From Kitasatospora sp. NBC_01287 (GTDB taxonomy: Bacteria; Actinomycetota; Actinomycetes; Streptomycetales; Streptomycetaceae): a stretch of 64,000 nucleotides of DNA. A program made the translations under genes and the position numbers. Of this stretch, positions 51,500-60,030 are shown one piece after another. Under the pieces are notes generated by a model that ran no database searches, was not told where the DNA came from, and saw only the letters and a list, made by a program, of their open reading frames with translations. How positions within the stretch are numbered: the stretch's first letter is position 1; every line of letters begins with the position of its first letter. The stretch spans positions 4,874,501 through 4,938,500 of the forward strand of contig NZ_JAPEPB010000001.1 of assembly GCF_026340565.1 (NCBI RefSeq). Reading direction: 5' to 3'.

Positions 51500-51538
51500 A
51501 GAACGCCGAAGGCCCGGGCTGGTGAACAGTCCGGCCCG
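51500..51538. mobile_element. att-flank hairpin fragment
   Basis: GAGAACGCCGAAGGCCCGGG with loop GGTGAA and CAGTCCGGCCC, nearly the same as the hairpin segment at 55.77 kb (GAGAACGACGAAGGCCCGGA), and continuing with GCCTGCCCGGGCAGGG. The tRNA piece that follows the hairpin at 55.8 kb is absent. The 290-bp gap 51381-51670 holds no gene. Confidence 0.6.
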
Positions 51539-51670
51539 AGGCCTGCCCGGGCAGGGCCGCCGTCAACCTGTCAGTGGATGTCCGAGGTGTCCGGGGTGCC
51601 CGGGGTGACCGGCAAGCCCGAACCCCGCCGCCGCACCGGCCGGCCGGCTGCTGCCGGAAGGGAGCTGACG

Positions 51671-52591
51671 CTACTGCGTGCCCCGCGTGCCCCGTGGCTC
51701 CTGAGGGGGCAGCGGCGGCAACGGGCCGCGGAAGCCGACCCGGTGACGGCGTCTGAGTCGCACCAGTTCGATCACTGCGGTGACCGTCACCCCGACCGGC
51801 CCGACCAGCAGTCCGGCCAGCGCCGCCGCGCCGCTCGTCGTGGTGCCCTTGGTGTCGACCAGCGTGACGTGCCCGATCAGGGTGAGCCAGACCAGCAGCA
51901 CCGCGACCAATGGCCGCACCAGCGGGTGCGCCCGCATCGCGAACGAATTCCGGTGTATCAGGTACACCGTCGGGAGGGTGAAGGCCGGCAGCCAGATCAG
52001 CAGCAGCAGGTGCAGCCCGACCGTGTTGCCGACGTACGCGCCGGGGTCGGACTTCATCAGCGCCAGGAAAGCCGCGAAAGTGACCACACCGGTGAACAGC
52101 GGCCGGGCCACCAGGCGTCCCACCCGCCGCCTGGTCCCGGTCCGGGCCAGCAGCACCAGCGGCACACAGGCGAGCAGCAGCGCGACCGGCCCGGTGAGCA
52201 GCACCACGATGCTGTCCCCGAAGGCGTCCTGGAAGAGCTCGTCGGCGGAGGCCCCGGTCGCCAGTCGCACGACGAAGAGGATCACGCCGAGGCCGAACAG
52301 CGCCCGGGCCCAGATCAGACGCTCCACCAGCGGGTCGAGCGTCTGTGCCACCAGCTGCGTGACCATCGGTTGCAGCACCGGATCCAGCAGCTCCGCCCCC
52401 GCCTCCGCCGCGACCCCGGAGGCCGACATCCGCAGCATCCGGTAGGGCCCGTACACCCGGCTCGCCAGCCGCCAGGGCAACAGCAGGTCGAGCACCCACT
52501 CCCGCGGCTCCCGCCGTGGCACTGACGGTTGCCAGTAGGGCGGCCGGTCGTACCCGGCGGTGAGGTCGCCCGGTGGCGCAGGCGTGGTCAT
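51671..52591 (-). CDS. integral membrane protein of unknown function
   Basis: 306 residues. A soluble Pro-rich N-terminus, then an amphipathic stretch (VYGPYRMLRMSASGVAAEAG) and about five to six membrane helices from residue 90 on, ending in an Arg-rich tail (RLRRRHRVGF). No transport or enzyme motif recognised. Convergent with the previous island junction, single gene. Confidence 0.75.
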   Translation of the reverse strand: MTTPAPPGDLTAGYDRPPYWQPSVPRREPREWVLDLLLPWRLASRVYGPYRMLRMSASGVAAEAGAELLDPVLQPMVTQLVAQTLDPLVERLIWARALFGLGVILFVVRLATGASADELFQDAFGDSIVVLLTGPVALLLACVPLVLLARTGTRRRVGRLVARPLFTGVVTFAAFLALMKSDPGAYVGNTVGLHLLLLIWLPAFTLPTVYLIHRNSFAMRAHPLVRPLVAVLLVWLTLIGHVTLVDTKGTTTSGAAALAGLLVGPVGVTVTAVIELVRLRRRHRVGFRGPLPPLPPQEPRGTRGTQ

Positions 52592-52707
52592 GGGAGGCCC
52601 CCGCGGTCGTCAGAACGCCCCGTACATCGAAGTGCTGATACCGTGTCAGCTTGCTGTGTGGTATGCAATCCCATTAGCCGCGATCCGACGGTCAGGGGCT
52701 CATGGAT

Positions 52708-52915
52708 ACCGCTCGTACGCCCGTGCCCGTCCGGTCGGTCGGTATTGCTCGACAGGGACGGGGTCGACACCGGCGGCCGTGCGTGCGGTGTCGAGCAGAC
52801 CGTCGAGGTGGTCTCGTGGGGGATCAGGCAGGCGAGTCCGCGTTCGTGGGTGGTGGTGGCCAGCCGGCCGACCAGGGTGGTGCTCCCCACGGTGATCTGC
52901 AGTGGCTCCGCGGCC
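52708..52915 (-). pseudogene. C-terminal fragment of a peptide deformylase gene, frameshifted
   Basis: About 208 bp matching the last 70 codons of the intact deformylase at 63.35-63.56 kb at roughly 80 per cent by eye. LQITVGSTTLVGRLATTTHE and GLACLIPHE correspond to LRITVETTTLDGQVATTTYE and GLARLIHHE. Four bases (ATCG) are missing inside the HEIDH metal motif, shifting the frame; the tail DHLDGLLDTARTAAGVDPVP continues in another frame. The rest of the 604-bp gap 52592-53195 is geneless, apart from a possible short remnant near 53055-53150 (CRRHIDRHLAAMQAAGARLE). Confidence 0.85.
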
Positions 52916-53195
52916 ACTTCGCGCCTGCGGCCAAGGGCTGACGGCGGGGTGTGATCGTCCGCTCGCGAGCAACGGTGGTCCGGCGTTGCCCTGCCGCTGC
53001 TGGTTCCGGGGTCGCGTCGGACATCGTCATCGATTCGCACCCCGCCGGCCGTAGTGCTCTGCCGCCGGCACATCGACCGCCACCTGGCGGCGATGCAAGC
53101 CGCCGGCGCGAGGCTGGAGGTCAGCGGGGACCACGTGAAGCAGGGTCGGGGACCGGAAACGGAGCATCAGTCACCGCGCCAGTCCCCGGCCCCAC

Positions 53196-53786
53196 TCAGT
53201 AGCCGTTGCCGCCTTTGGAGCTGGCCGACGGGGAAGCCGAGGCAGAGGCCGCGCTGGTGATCGCGTCACCGCTTGGACTGACCACGTACCACGAAGCGCC
53301 GAAGGCGTTGACGCCCTGACCGTTGGTCTGTCCGGGGTTTGCGTCCTCGGCGAAGTAGTACAGCGGGTGGCCGTTGAAGGTCACCTGCATCACCTGGTCC
53401 GATCGCGTGGTCGTTCCGACCTTGGACGCGGTCACCCCACTGCTGTTGGGTGTCCCGGTCGTGATCTGCGGCGGCCACGCCTGCGCGCAGGAGCCGGTGC
53501 AGGTCGAGGTCGTCCCGGTATCGGCCTTGAACAGGTACAACGTCCTGCCGGAGCCGTCGACCAGGATCTGACCGAGCGGCGAACTCGCCGTCTTCACCGT
53601 GGCGGCGCTGCCGATCGACGGGGAGCCACTACCGCCGGCAGCGGCGGAGCCGGTGGTGGTCGTCGGGGCGCTGACGCTCGCACCCGCACCCGGGGTCGAG
53701 GAAGTGGTGGTACCGGAACTGCTGCATCCGGAGACAGAGGCGAGGGCGGCGGCCGTACCAACAGCAAGGGCGATGACACGATTCAT
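53196..53786 (-). CDS. secreted lipoprotein with PF03640-type repeat
   Basis: 196 residues. Signal peptide with lipobox VSGC (Cys21), Ser/Thr/Gly-rich linker to about residue 60, then two copies of the lipoprotein repeat of unknown function: GQILVDGSGRTLYLFKADTG with CTGSCAQAWPP, and VMQVTFNGHPLYYFAEDANP. Members include SCO-type and CymA-like heme-region proteins, but no heme motif is evident here. Cell-surface location. Confidence 0.88.
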   Translation of the reverse strand: MNRVIALAVGTAAALASVSGCSSSGTTTSSTPGAGASVSAPTTTTGSAAAGGSGSPSIGSAATVKTASSPLGQILVDGSGRTLYLFKADTGTTSTCTGSCAQAWPPQITTGTPNSSGVTASKVGTTTRSDQVMQVTFNGHPLYYFAEDANPGQTNGQGVNAFGASWYVVSPSGDAITSAASASASPSASSKGGNGY

Positions 53787-53939
53787 GACAGACCTCTTGG
53801 CCTTGGGGGATGCGGTGGCACGGCCCGCCTGCGGCGAGTCCCCGAATCACGTTACGTACCGATGCCACGACTCACTTCCCCGGGCGATCCGCCCCGCGCG
53901 GACTTCACCCGTGCGGCTGACCAAGAGGCCGCAGCGGCG

Positions 53940-54101
53940 TCAGATTGGCTGCAGGGCCTTCAGGTGTTCGACGGTGTCGAGGCCGACGGTGAGGTGGGTG
54001 GTGCAGTTCGGCCCGGTCCGGTCGGGAACGTGGGTCTCGACCCAGTCCTTGGTGGTCCGGCTGATCTGCCGGCCGGGGTGCGGTGTGCTACTGCGATCAG
54101 G
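53940..54101 (-). pseudogene. possible short gene remnant in the 53787-54286 gap
   Basis: An open stretch of 53 codons without a start, reading RQISRTTKDWVETHVPDRTG and TVGLDTVEHLKALQPI before a stop. Composition is protein-like but no family is recognised. The rest of the 500-bp gap, which includes the promoter region of the decarboxylase, shows nothing definite. Confidence 0.25.
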
Positions 54102-54286
54102 TCATGGCGGCGCCGCCCGTTCCCGGCGCCCCGGCTGACGTCATCCATCCCCCGGGCCACACGTCGTAGGGGGAGGCGCCGGCGGCGAGTCGATTGTTCG
54201 GGAAGCTAGGTCGTTCGGGTATTTTTCGAGTCCGGCTCACGAGTCCCGGGCAGGGCTCCCGGCCTGGTGGTGGTTGAGTCGCCGAC

Positions 54287-55651
54287 ATGAGCAAGAGTGA
54301 CGTCGGGACCCTGTTCGGTAACCGTTTCCTGACCATGCCCGCTCCCTCGGAGACCTTTCCCGAGGAGGGCATGACCGCGACGGACGCTATGCGGCTGGTG
54401 GGCGAGGACCTCGCCATGGAGGGCGACCCGCAGCGCAACCTCGCCACGTTCGTCACCACGTGGATGGAGCCGGAGGCGCAGCGGATCATCGCCGAGAACC
54501 TGCACCGGAACTTCATCGATCACGCGGAGTACCCGATCTCCGCCGAGATCGAGCAGCGCTGTGTGCGGATGCTCGCCGATCTCTTCCACGCGCCGGGCAA
54601 GACCACCGGTTGTCGGACCCAGGGCTCGTCCGAGGCGATCATGCTCGGCGCGCTGTCGCTGAAGTGGAACTGGCGGGAGCGCCGCAAGGCGGCCAACCTG
54701 TCGTTCGACCGGCCCAACCTGGTGTTCGGCGGTGACGTTCATGTCGTGTGGGAGAAGTTCTGCCGTTACTTCAACGTCGAGCCCCGGATCGTGCCGCTTG
54801 CCGAGGACAAGTACACGATCGGCCCGGAGGACGTGGAGCCCCACCTCGACGAGAACACGATCGGCGTCGTCGCCGTCGTCGGCACCACGTTCACCGGTCA
54901 CAAGGACGACGTCGTCGGGATCGACAAGCTCCTGCGGGAGGTCCGCGAGAAGCGGGACCTCGACATCCCGATCCACGTCGACGGCGCCAGCGGCGGCTTC
55001 GTGTGGCCCTTCCTCTACCCGGACTCGAAGTGGGACTTCCGGCTCGAGCAGGTCCGATCGATCAACGTCTCGGGCCACAAGTACGGCCTGGTCTACCCCG
55101 GCATCGGCTGGCTGGTCTTCCGTGAGGAGTCGGACCTGGCCAAGGACCTCGTGTTCCACGAGAACTACCTGGGCAAGACCGACGCGACGTTCACGCTGAA
55201 CTTCTCGACCGGTGCGTCGATGGTGCTCGCGCAGTACTACAACTTCGTGCGGCTGGGTCGTCAGGGCTACACCTACGTCATGCAGACGATGCAGACGAAC
55301 GCCCGCGCGTTGGCGGACAACCTGCGTGACAGCGGCCGCTTCGAAGTGATCGGCAGCGATCTTGAGCAGCTGCCGCTGGTCGCCTTCCGCCTCGCCGGCA
55401 AGCACGCCTACGACGAGTCCGACATCGCCTGGCAGCTCTCGGCCGAGCGCGGCTGGATGGTGCCGGCGTACACGCTCCCGCCCAACGCGGAGCGGGTGAA
55501 GATCCTGCGGGCCCTGGTCAAGGAGACCCTGAGCCGCGACCAGATCGACCGCCTGACCCGCGACATCGCCGATGCGTGTGCCACCTTGGACCAAAAGGGA
55601 GCGACCACCGAGGTCGAGCGGGCCCAGGTCAAGCGCGGCACCGGCTACTGA
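54287..55651 (+). CDS. gadB: glutamate decarboxylase
   Basis: 454 residues, usual length. PLP-dependent decarboxylation of glutamate to GABA, consuming a proton. TQGSSEAIMLGALSLKW binds the cofactor phosphate, IHVDGASGGFVWPF carries the Asp (D232) and NVSGHKYGLVYPG the Schiff-base lysine K265. The N-terminal segment and the C-terminal tail (RAQVKRGTGY) match bacterial GadB. No glutamate/GABA antiporter is adjacent. Ends close to an island junction with tRNA-Ser remnant. Confidence 0.93.
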   Translation: MSKSDVGTLFGNRFLTMPAPSETFPEEGMTATDAMRLVGEDLAMEGDPQRNLATFVTTWMEPEAQRIIAENLHRNFIDHAEYPISAEIEQRCVRMLADLFHAPGKTTGCRTQGSSEAIMLGALSLKWNWRERRKAANLSFDRPNLVFGGDVHVVWEKFCRYFNVEPRIVPLAEDKYTIGPEDVEPHLDENTIGVVAVVGTTFTGHKDDVVGIDKLLREVREKRDLDIPIHVDGASGGFVWPFLYPDSKWDFRLEQVRSINVSGHKYGLVYPGIGWLVFREESDLAKDLVFHENYLGKTDATFTLNFSTGASMVLAQYYNFVRLGRQGYTYVMQTMQTNARALADNLRDSGRFEVIGSDLEQLPLVAFRLAGKHAYDESDIAWQLSAERGWMVPAYTLPPNAERVKILRALVKETLSRDQIDRLTRDIADACATLDQKGATTEVERAQVKRGTGY

Positions 55652-55740
55652 CAGTCGCAGCCGGCACCCGTCCGGCGGCGTGGGCGCCTGCAGAGAGGCC
55701 CGCCTCTGGCATTGCGGCTGCGGACGGTTCCGAACGGCAG

Positions 55741-55764
55741 TGAATGCAACCAAATCTGCAACCA
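55741..55764 (+). repeat. paired TGCAACCA repeat left of the first tRNA scar
   Basis: TGCAACCA at 55745-55752 and 55757-55764, 12-bp period, preceded by TGAA. The same layout with TGAGACCA occurs right of the scar. Confidence 0.75.
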
Positions 55765-55776
55765 GAGAACGACGAA

Positions 55777-55803
55777 GGCCCGGACTGGTGAACAGTCCGG
55801 GCC
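55777..55803. terminator. hairpin beside the first tRNA scar
   Basis: GGCCCGGACTG, loop GTGAA, CAGTCCGGGCC. In tRNA orientation it follows the tRNA 3' end by about 25 bp, as a tRNA terminator would. Confidence 0.85.
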
Positions 55804-55828
55804 GACGTTTGCCCGGGCGGGCGGCTGC

Positions 55829-55879
55829 GGAGGATGCGAGATTCGAACTCGTGAGGGGTTGCCCCAACACCCTTTCCAA
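55829..55879 (-). mobile_element. tRNA-Ser(GGA) 3'-half remnant (att-type scar 1)
   Basis: Minus strand reads from the anticodon loop TTGGAAA through a long variable arm, T-arm GAGTTCGAATCTC and acceptor 3' strand ATCCTCC. The 5' half that should pair is missing, so it is not a functional gene. The block from anticodon loop to 3' end is the common core used by tyrosine integrases. Lies in the 442-bp gap 55652-56093. Confidence 0.85.
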
Positions 55880-55971
55880 TTCTCCTCGTCACTGTGCAGA
55901 CAGGTTCGCCATCGTCCTGACCTGCGGCAGAGGAAGTCTCGGCACGCCGCCTGAACCCCGGCAGATGGGCA

Positions 55972-56034
55972 TGAATGAGACCAGAACTGAGACCTGGTTG
56001 GACGGGGGTGAATGAGACCAGAACTGAGACCACG
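55972..56034 (+). repeat. two paired TGAGACCA repeats right of scar 1
   Basis: TGAGACCA at 55976-55983 with TGAGACCT at 55988-55995, and TGAGACCA at 56013-56020 and 56025-56032. Each pair has a 12-bp period and is preceded by TGAA. Upstream, CCTGACCTGCGGCAGAGG (from 55917) is the block shared with the other scars. Confidence 0.8.
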
Positions 56035-56093
56035 GCATGTCCGTGTTCCGCCTGGTCAGGGCCGTGCCGGCGTGGCTGGCGGGTGGTCGTCAG

Positions 56094-56720
56094 TCATCCT
56101 CCAGAGACTGGCCCATCGTGCCTCCGCCGCGTCACCGGCGAGAGAAGCAACTGCTGCGGTGCGGACTTCAGGTGCGCCGAGAGGTCCGGCAGGGGTGCTG
56201 CGTCCCCCGTGGTGAACCACACCAGGACGTCCTCGCCCGTCCGCACGGGCAGGGCCGGGAAGGTGTTCTCCGCATGCTCGGTGCGGTGAACCGCCAGAGG
56301 CAGTGTCCCGGCGGCCAGCTCCGGGCGCAGACGTTGCTCGAAGTGGTCGGCGAAGGCGGCGGTGTCCAGCGGATGGCAGATGGTCGCGACGGCTGGCCCG
56401 CCGCCGTCCGGGGCGACGAAGCCTGGACCGCGCAGCAGGAGCACGTCGTCCGAGTCCAGCATGGTGGCGTTGGCTGCGTCGCGGTGGGCCAGCCAGACGG
56501 GGCCGTAGTAGAAGGCTCGTAGCGCTCGCGCTCGCTCTGCCATGTCCGGGAAGCTGCGCAGCCAGACGAAGCGGTCCGGGTCGTCCAGGTCCCGGAACCG
56601 GCCGCCGACGGTGATGCCCACGGCCTCCTGCCCGGTCACGAACTCGCGTTCGAAGAGCTCGATCAGGGTGTCGCGGGCGCCCGGGTGGAGGGTGTACTGC
56701 CGGAGTTCGACGATGGTCAC
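56094..56720 (-). CDS. NIPSNAP-family protein
   Basis: 208 residues. Ferredoxin-like alpha/beta repeat of the NIPSNAP group: VELRQYTLHPGARDTLIELFEREF and GGRFRDLDDPDRFVWLRSFPDM, with FYYGPVW later. Bacterial members are small proteins of unknown activity, sometimes monooxygenase-like. GTG at 56720 overlaps the stop of the upstream DUF1579-like gene (GTGA), so both are co-translated. Encoded between scars 1 and 2. Confidence 0.85.
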   Translation of the reverse strand: MTIVELRQYTLHPGARDTLIELFEREFVTGQEAVGITVGGRFRDLDDPDRFVWLRSFPDMAERARALRAFYYGPVWLAHRDAANATMLDSDDVLLLRGPGFVAPDGGGPAVATICHPLDTAAFADHFEQRLRPELAAGTLPLAVHRTEHAENTFPALPVRTGEDVLVWFTTGDAAPLPDLSAHLKSAPQQLLLSPVTRRRHDGPVSGG

Positions 56721-57184
56721 GAGGCGTCCTTCGTCCGGGCCCGGCTGAGCTCCATGACCCAGTTGAGCTCCCAGCTCTGCCCGCCGTCCACCGAGAACTC
56801 CTGCTCCCAGCGGGCCGAGTCGGCCGTGAGCCGTTGCCAGACGAAGTGGACCCGGATCGGGCGGCCCCGATAGGTGTCCGCACCGTAGAAGTCGCCCCGG
56901 CCGCCGACGAAGGTGCCCACGACGGGCGGGTCGAGCCGGCCGGTGCGGCTGTCGGCCCAGTGGATCGACCACTCCTTCCGGTCCTGGTCGAAAAGCCGGA
57001 GGGTCACGCCCTGGCGCTCCAGGGTCGGGAAGGTGATCTCGTCGATGTTGCCGTTCCCACCGAACAGCGGGCGGACGACGGCTTGGCCGGGGAATTCCTC
57101 CCAGCTGTCACTGCGGACCAGGAGCTCGGTCAGCCTGCGGTTGTCCACATCCCAGGAGCCGTGAAGGAAGTCGAAGTCGTTCAT
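56717..57184 (-). CDS. DUF1579-like protein
   Basis: 155 residues. Begins NDFDFLHGSWDVDNRRL and contains SIHWADSRTGRLDPPVVGTF, GRGDFYGADTYRGRPIRVHF and ARWEQEFSVDGGQSWELNW, a pattern of beta strands seen in DUF1579-type lipocalin-like proteins. No catalytic residues assigned. Coupled to the NIPSNAP gene and divergent from a WYL regulator, its likely controller. Confidence 0.8.
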   Translation of the reverse strand: MNDFDFLHGSWDVDNRRLTELLVRSDSWEEFPGQAVVRPLFGGNGNIDEITFPTLERQGVTLRLFDQDRKEWSIHWADSRTGRLDPPVVGTFVGGRGDFYGADTYRGRPIRVHFVWQRLTADSARWEQEFSVDGGQSWELNWVMELSRARTKDAS

Positions 57185-57240
57185 GCCCCGGAGGCTAGAG
57201 TCGGTCCACTGTCATCTCCTGTCAGCGGATACTGGCAGCC

Positions 57241-58230
57241 ATGCGCGCCGGCCGACTGATCTCGCTGCTCCTGCTCCTGCAGAACCGAGGACGGATGACA
57301 GCCCATCAGCTCGCCGACGAGCTGGAGGTCTCGGTCCGGACGGTTTACCGGGACGTCGAGGCGCTTGCCACGGCAGGCATCCCGCTGTACGGGGACGCCG
57401 GGCACGGCGGCGGCTACCAGCTGCTCGACGGGTACCGCACCCGGCTGACGGGGCTCACCGCCGGTGAGGCACAGGCCGTATTCCTGGCCGGGCTGCCCGG
57501 TCCGGCGGCCGAGCTGGGCCTCGGCGATCAGCTGGTAGCCGCCCAGCTCAAGCTGCGGGCCTCCCTCCCGGCGGAGCTGCGGGAGCAGGCCGGGCGGATC
57601 CAGGAGCGCTTCCACCTCGACGCACCCGGCTGGTACGGGAATGTCGACAGGACGCCGCACCTGGCGGCCGTCGCCGCTGCGGTCTGGGGCCGGCACGCGG
57701 TATGGGTCCGCTACCGGCGGTGGAAGGCGCCCACCGAGGTGGAGCGGCGCCTGGAACCGTACGGACTGGTACTCAAGGCCGGCCGCTGGTACCTGGTGGC
57801 CGCTGCGGGCGGCGGCACCGCACGCACGTACCGGGTCGACCAGATCATGGAACTGCGGCCCCTGGACGAGCAGTTCGAGCCGCCAGCAGGGTTCGACCTG
57901 GCTGCCCACTGGCGGAACCGGCTCGCCGACTTCCATGCGCGGCTGCACACCGCAGAGGCGGTGGTGCGGTTGTCGCCGCGCGGTGCCGCCCGGGTCCGCG
58001 AGCTGCTGGGCCACGCGGTCGACCGGGCGGTCGTGGACGGCGGAGTGGTGGATGCGGACGGCTGGACCAGGGCGGCCGTGCCGATCGAGTCACTCGACCA
58101 TGCCCACGGTGAGTTCTTGAAGCTGGGCATCGACGTGGAGGTCCTCGAACCACTCGATCTGCGGGCGCGCCTCGCGGCGACCGTCCGCGAACTCGCCGAA
58201 CGTTACGGGGCTCAGGCCCGATGGCGGTGA
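57241..58230 (+). CDS. YafY-type WYL-domain regulator
   Basis: 329 residues. N-terminal HTH_11: RLISLLLLLQNRGRMTAHQL and LEVSVRTVYRDVEALATAGIP; then WYL with VWVRYRRWKAP and LKAGRWYLVAAAGGGTARTY; WCX-like C-terminus. Divergent from the DUF1579-like/NIPSNAP operon over 56 bp. TGTCA direct half-sites and an imperfect CTGTCA/TGGCAG inverted pair lie in that gap (57211-57240), possible operators. A second WYL regulator of similar design lies at 48.1 kb. Confidence 0.9.
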   Translation: MRAGRLISLLLLLQNRGRMTAHQLADELEVSVRTVYRDVEALATAGIPLYGDAGHGGGYQLLDGYRTRLTGLTAGEAQAVFLAGLPGPAAELGLGDQLVAAQLKLRASLPAELREQAGRIQERFHLDAPGWYGNVDRTPHLAAVAAAVWGRHAVWVRYRRWKAPTEVERRLEPYGLVLKAGRWYLVAAAGGGTARTYRVDQIMELRPLDEQFEPPAGFDLAAHWRNRLADFHARLHTAEAVVRLSPRGAARVRELLGHAVDRAVVDGGVVDADGWTRAAVPIESLDHAHGEFLKLGIDVEVLEPLDLRARLAATVRELAERYGAQARWR

Positions 58231-58353
58231 GTTCGCCCGGTGGGCCTACGTCCATTCCTGCGTAGTGCCTCCGTCAGGGGCTGTCCACACCGCTGACGGG
58301 GACCGCGCACGTGGAGCGTGCCGGCTGGGGTGACTGGCGGGCCGTCTGCCGGC

Positions 58354-58405
58354 GGAGGATGCGAGATTCGAACTCGTGAGGGGTTGCCACCAACACGCTT
58401 TCCAG
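58354..58405 (-). mobile_element. tRNA-Ser(GGA) 3'-half remnant (att-type scar 2)
   Basis: Same piece as scar 1, from the anticodon TGGAAAG to acceptor ATCCTCC with two base changes (GCATCC, GGTGGCAACC). The right arm of the adjoining hairpin (CGGGCCGTCTGCC) is kept but the left arm has decayed. Within the 429-bp gap 58231-58659, which otherwise contains the flank block CCTGACCTGCGGCGGA at 58442. Confidence 0.85.
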
Positions 58406-58497
58406 CTGTCCGTCCGGCCATCCGGTGGCGGTCGTAGGCGTCCTGACCTGCGGCGGATCAGTCCGATTAGTGGGCTGCGGACACCTCCGGACATGGG

Positions 58498-58521
58498 TGA
58501 ATGCAACCAAAACTGCAACCA
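58498..58521 (+). repeat. paired TGCAACCA repeat right of scar 2
   Basis: TGCAACCA at 58502-58509 and 58514-58521, 12-bp period, preceded by TGAA. Uses the TGCAACCA version in both halves. Confidence 0.8.
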
Positions 58522-58659
58522 CCATGGCTGTGCTCCGCGTGACTGACATGTTGTGGTGGCGGTTCACCGAGGGGGTGTATTTGCCTTCGCGAGTATTGCC
58601 TGGACCGCGCATGGCGAAGCCATCTTGGACTGTTGGAGCCTATCGGTACTGTCGCCCGC

Positions 58660-59871
58660 ATGACTGGTAGAGCCGATTGGGCACTGGAACTACAACTGAA
58701 GATCGTGCAGCAAGAGGCAGCTGACGAGGGGGTGAGGGCTGCGATTGCCTCGGTCATTGCGCACATGACGGGTGGCCGTGGCCGAAACCGCAGGGGTGGC
58801 CAGGAGCTTGTGCGACTGCTGCAGATGGTCCGCTCGCGAGCAGCTGGCGCGAACGAGTGGCAGGTCGTGCGGCTTGTACAGGACTCCATTGACTTCGCGG
58901 CGGGTCGGATCCTGAAACCTGACTTCGAGGAGAGGTACCGGCTTTTCCAGGACGGTGCACGAAACGAGCATCTCCAGAAGCTCACAGCGGGGGTACTCAG
59001 CATTAACTTCAGATACGTGTGCGAGGTCAGCCGGGAATTCCTTGATGCTAATCCGGGGGCCGGAGTGGAAGAACTTATCGCCTACATTGCGCAGTTGAGT
59101 GAGGATGCAAAGTTCCTCGATGCGCCGTCGGATCGACCTGGACGCTACCGGATCCTTCGGGGGCGTGCGGAGACGGCAGTTTGGCTGGAACGAGTGCTCC
59201 AGGAACGAGTTGACGTGGAGGACCTCGCCGAGGCCGTCCGCCGTATCGTCACGTCGCCGGATGCTCTGGCTCTTCTCGCTGCTGACACGGACGGACAGAT
59301 GGTCTTCAGGGCGGCTGAGCTTCAAAGGCGCTTTGCTGGGCTTTCCCTCCTCCGCAAGGCAGTGGAGGATCCGGGTGCCTCCGAACTCGACCTTCAACGG
59401 GCCTTGGATGGTCAGCACTGGATCTTCGGTGGCCGCTTCGTCGGGCAAGCCGCGCAACGGAGGTTGGTGCCTGGCGACGAGATCGACATCCCGCTCGTCC
59501 GCGGCGACGGGGCTCTCCAAATCGTTGAGCTCAAGCGGGCTATGGGCCTGGACCATTCGCTGGTGAAGAAACACCGCAATGCCTGGGTGCCCACTGCCCA
59601 GGTGCACGACGCCGTGGGCCAAGCGGTCAACTATCTGGTCGGATTGGACGAGAACAGGCAGCGGGTGCGAGACGAGCTCGGAATTGAGACGCGTCGCGCG
59701 AGCGCGCTCGTCCTCATCGGACATCCAGCGCTTCAGCCGCAGGTGCCGGAGGAAGAGATCAACGAGGCACTTCGGATCTTCAACACCCACCTGAACCGGG
59801 TTGAGGTGCTGACTTACAAGGAGCTCATCGAGCACGCGGAACGATCCCTCGGTAGTGCCCCGGGAGAGTAG
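58660..59871 (+). CDS. sduA: Shedu-family (DUF4263) antiphage nuclease
   Basis: 403 residues. The C-terminal half is a PD-(D/E)xK-like nuclease domain with the Shedu arrangement: HWIFGGRF (253-260), GDEIDIPLVR (272-281), IVELKRA with the catalytic E-x-K (E290, K292), VGQAVNYLVGLDENR with the conserved Gln (Q321), and VEVLTYKELIEHAE near the end. The N-terminal 240 residues are helical and probably the phage-sensing or assembly part. Single-gene Shedu systems block phage growth. ATG at 58660; a TTG nine codons upstream is possible. Lies alone between two tRNA-Ser scars. Confidence 0.88.
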   Translation: MTGRADWALELQLKIVQQEAADEGVRAAIASVIAHMTGGRGRNRRGGQELVRLLQMVRSRAAGANEWQVVRLVQDSIDFAAGRILKPDFEERYRLFQDGARNEHLQKLTAGVLSINFRYVCEVSREFLDANPGAGVEELIAYIAQLSEDAKFLDAPSDRPGRYRILRGRAETAVWLERVLQERVDVEDLAEAVRRIVTSPDALALLAADTDGQMVFRAAELQRRFAGLSLLRKAVEDPGASELDLQRALDGQHWIFGGRFVGQAAQRRLVPGDEIDIPLVRGDGALQIVELKRAMGLDHSLVKKHRNAWVPTAQVHDAVGQAVNYLVGLDENRQRVRDELGIETRRASALVLIGHPALQPQVPEEEINEALRIFNTHLNRVEVLTYKELIEHAERSLGSAPGE

Positions 59872-59941
59872 GTTTTCCTGGCCTGTCCAGGTGGCGGCTT
59901 CGGCTCGGATCGCGTCGCGGTCCGGGCCGGGTTCCAGCGGC

Positions 59942-59986
59942 GGAGGATAAGAGAATCGATGCGGGAGATGTTGCCCCAGAACGCCG
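59942..59986 (-). mobile_element. decayed tRNA-Ser(GGA) 3'-half remnant (scar 3)
   Basis: GGAGGATAAGAGAATCGATG and then GATGTTGCCCCAGAACGCC align with GGAGGATACGAGATTCGAAC and GGGTTGCCCCCAACACGCT of the other scars, with many substitutions. No hairpin or paired repeat remains nearby. It divides the Shedu gene from the toxin-antitoxin pair. Confidence 0.6.
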
Positions 59987-60030
59987 TTGAACCTGGTTAG
60001 ACGACTCCGTTCCCTGTCTCCTGCCTCTAA

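Noticed and set aside
55829..55879. Functional tRNA-Ser
   Set aside because: No 5' half; bases before the anticodon do not pair with the anticodon or acceptor stems.
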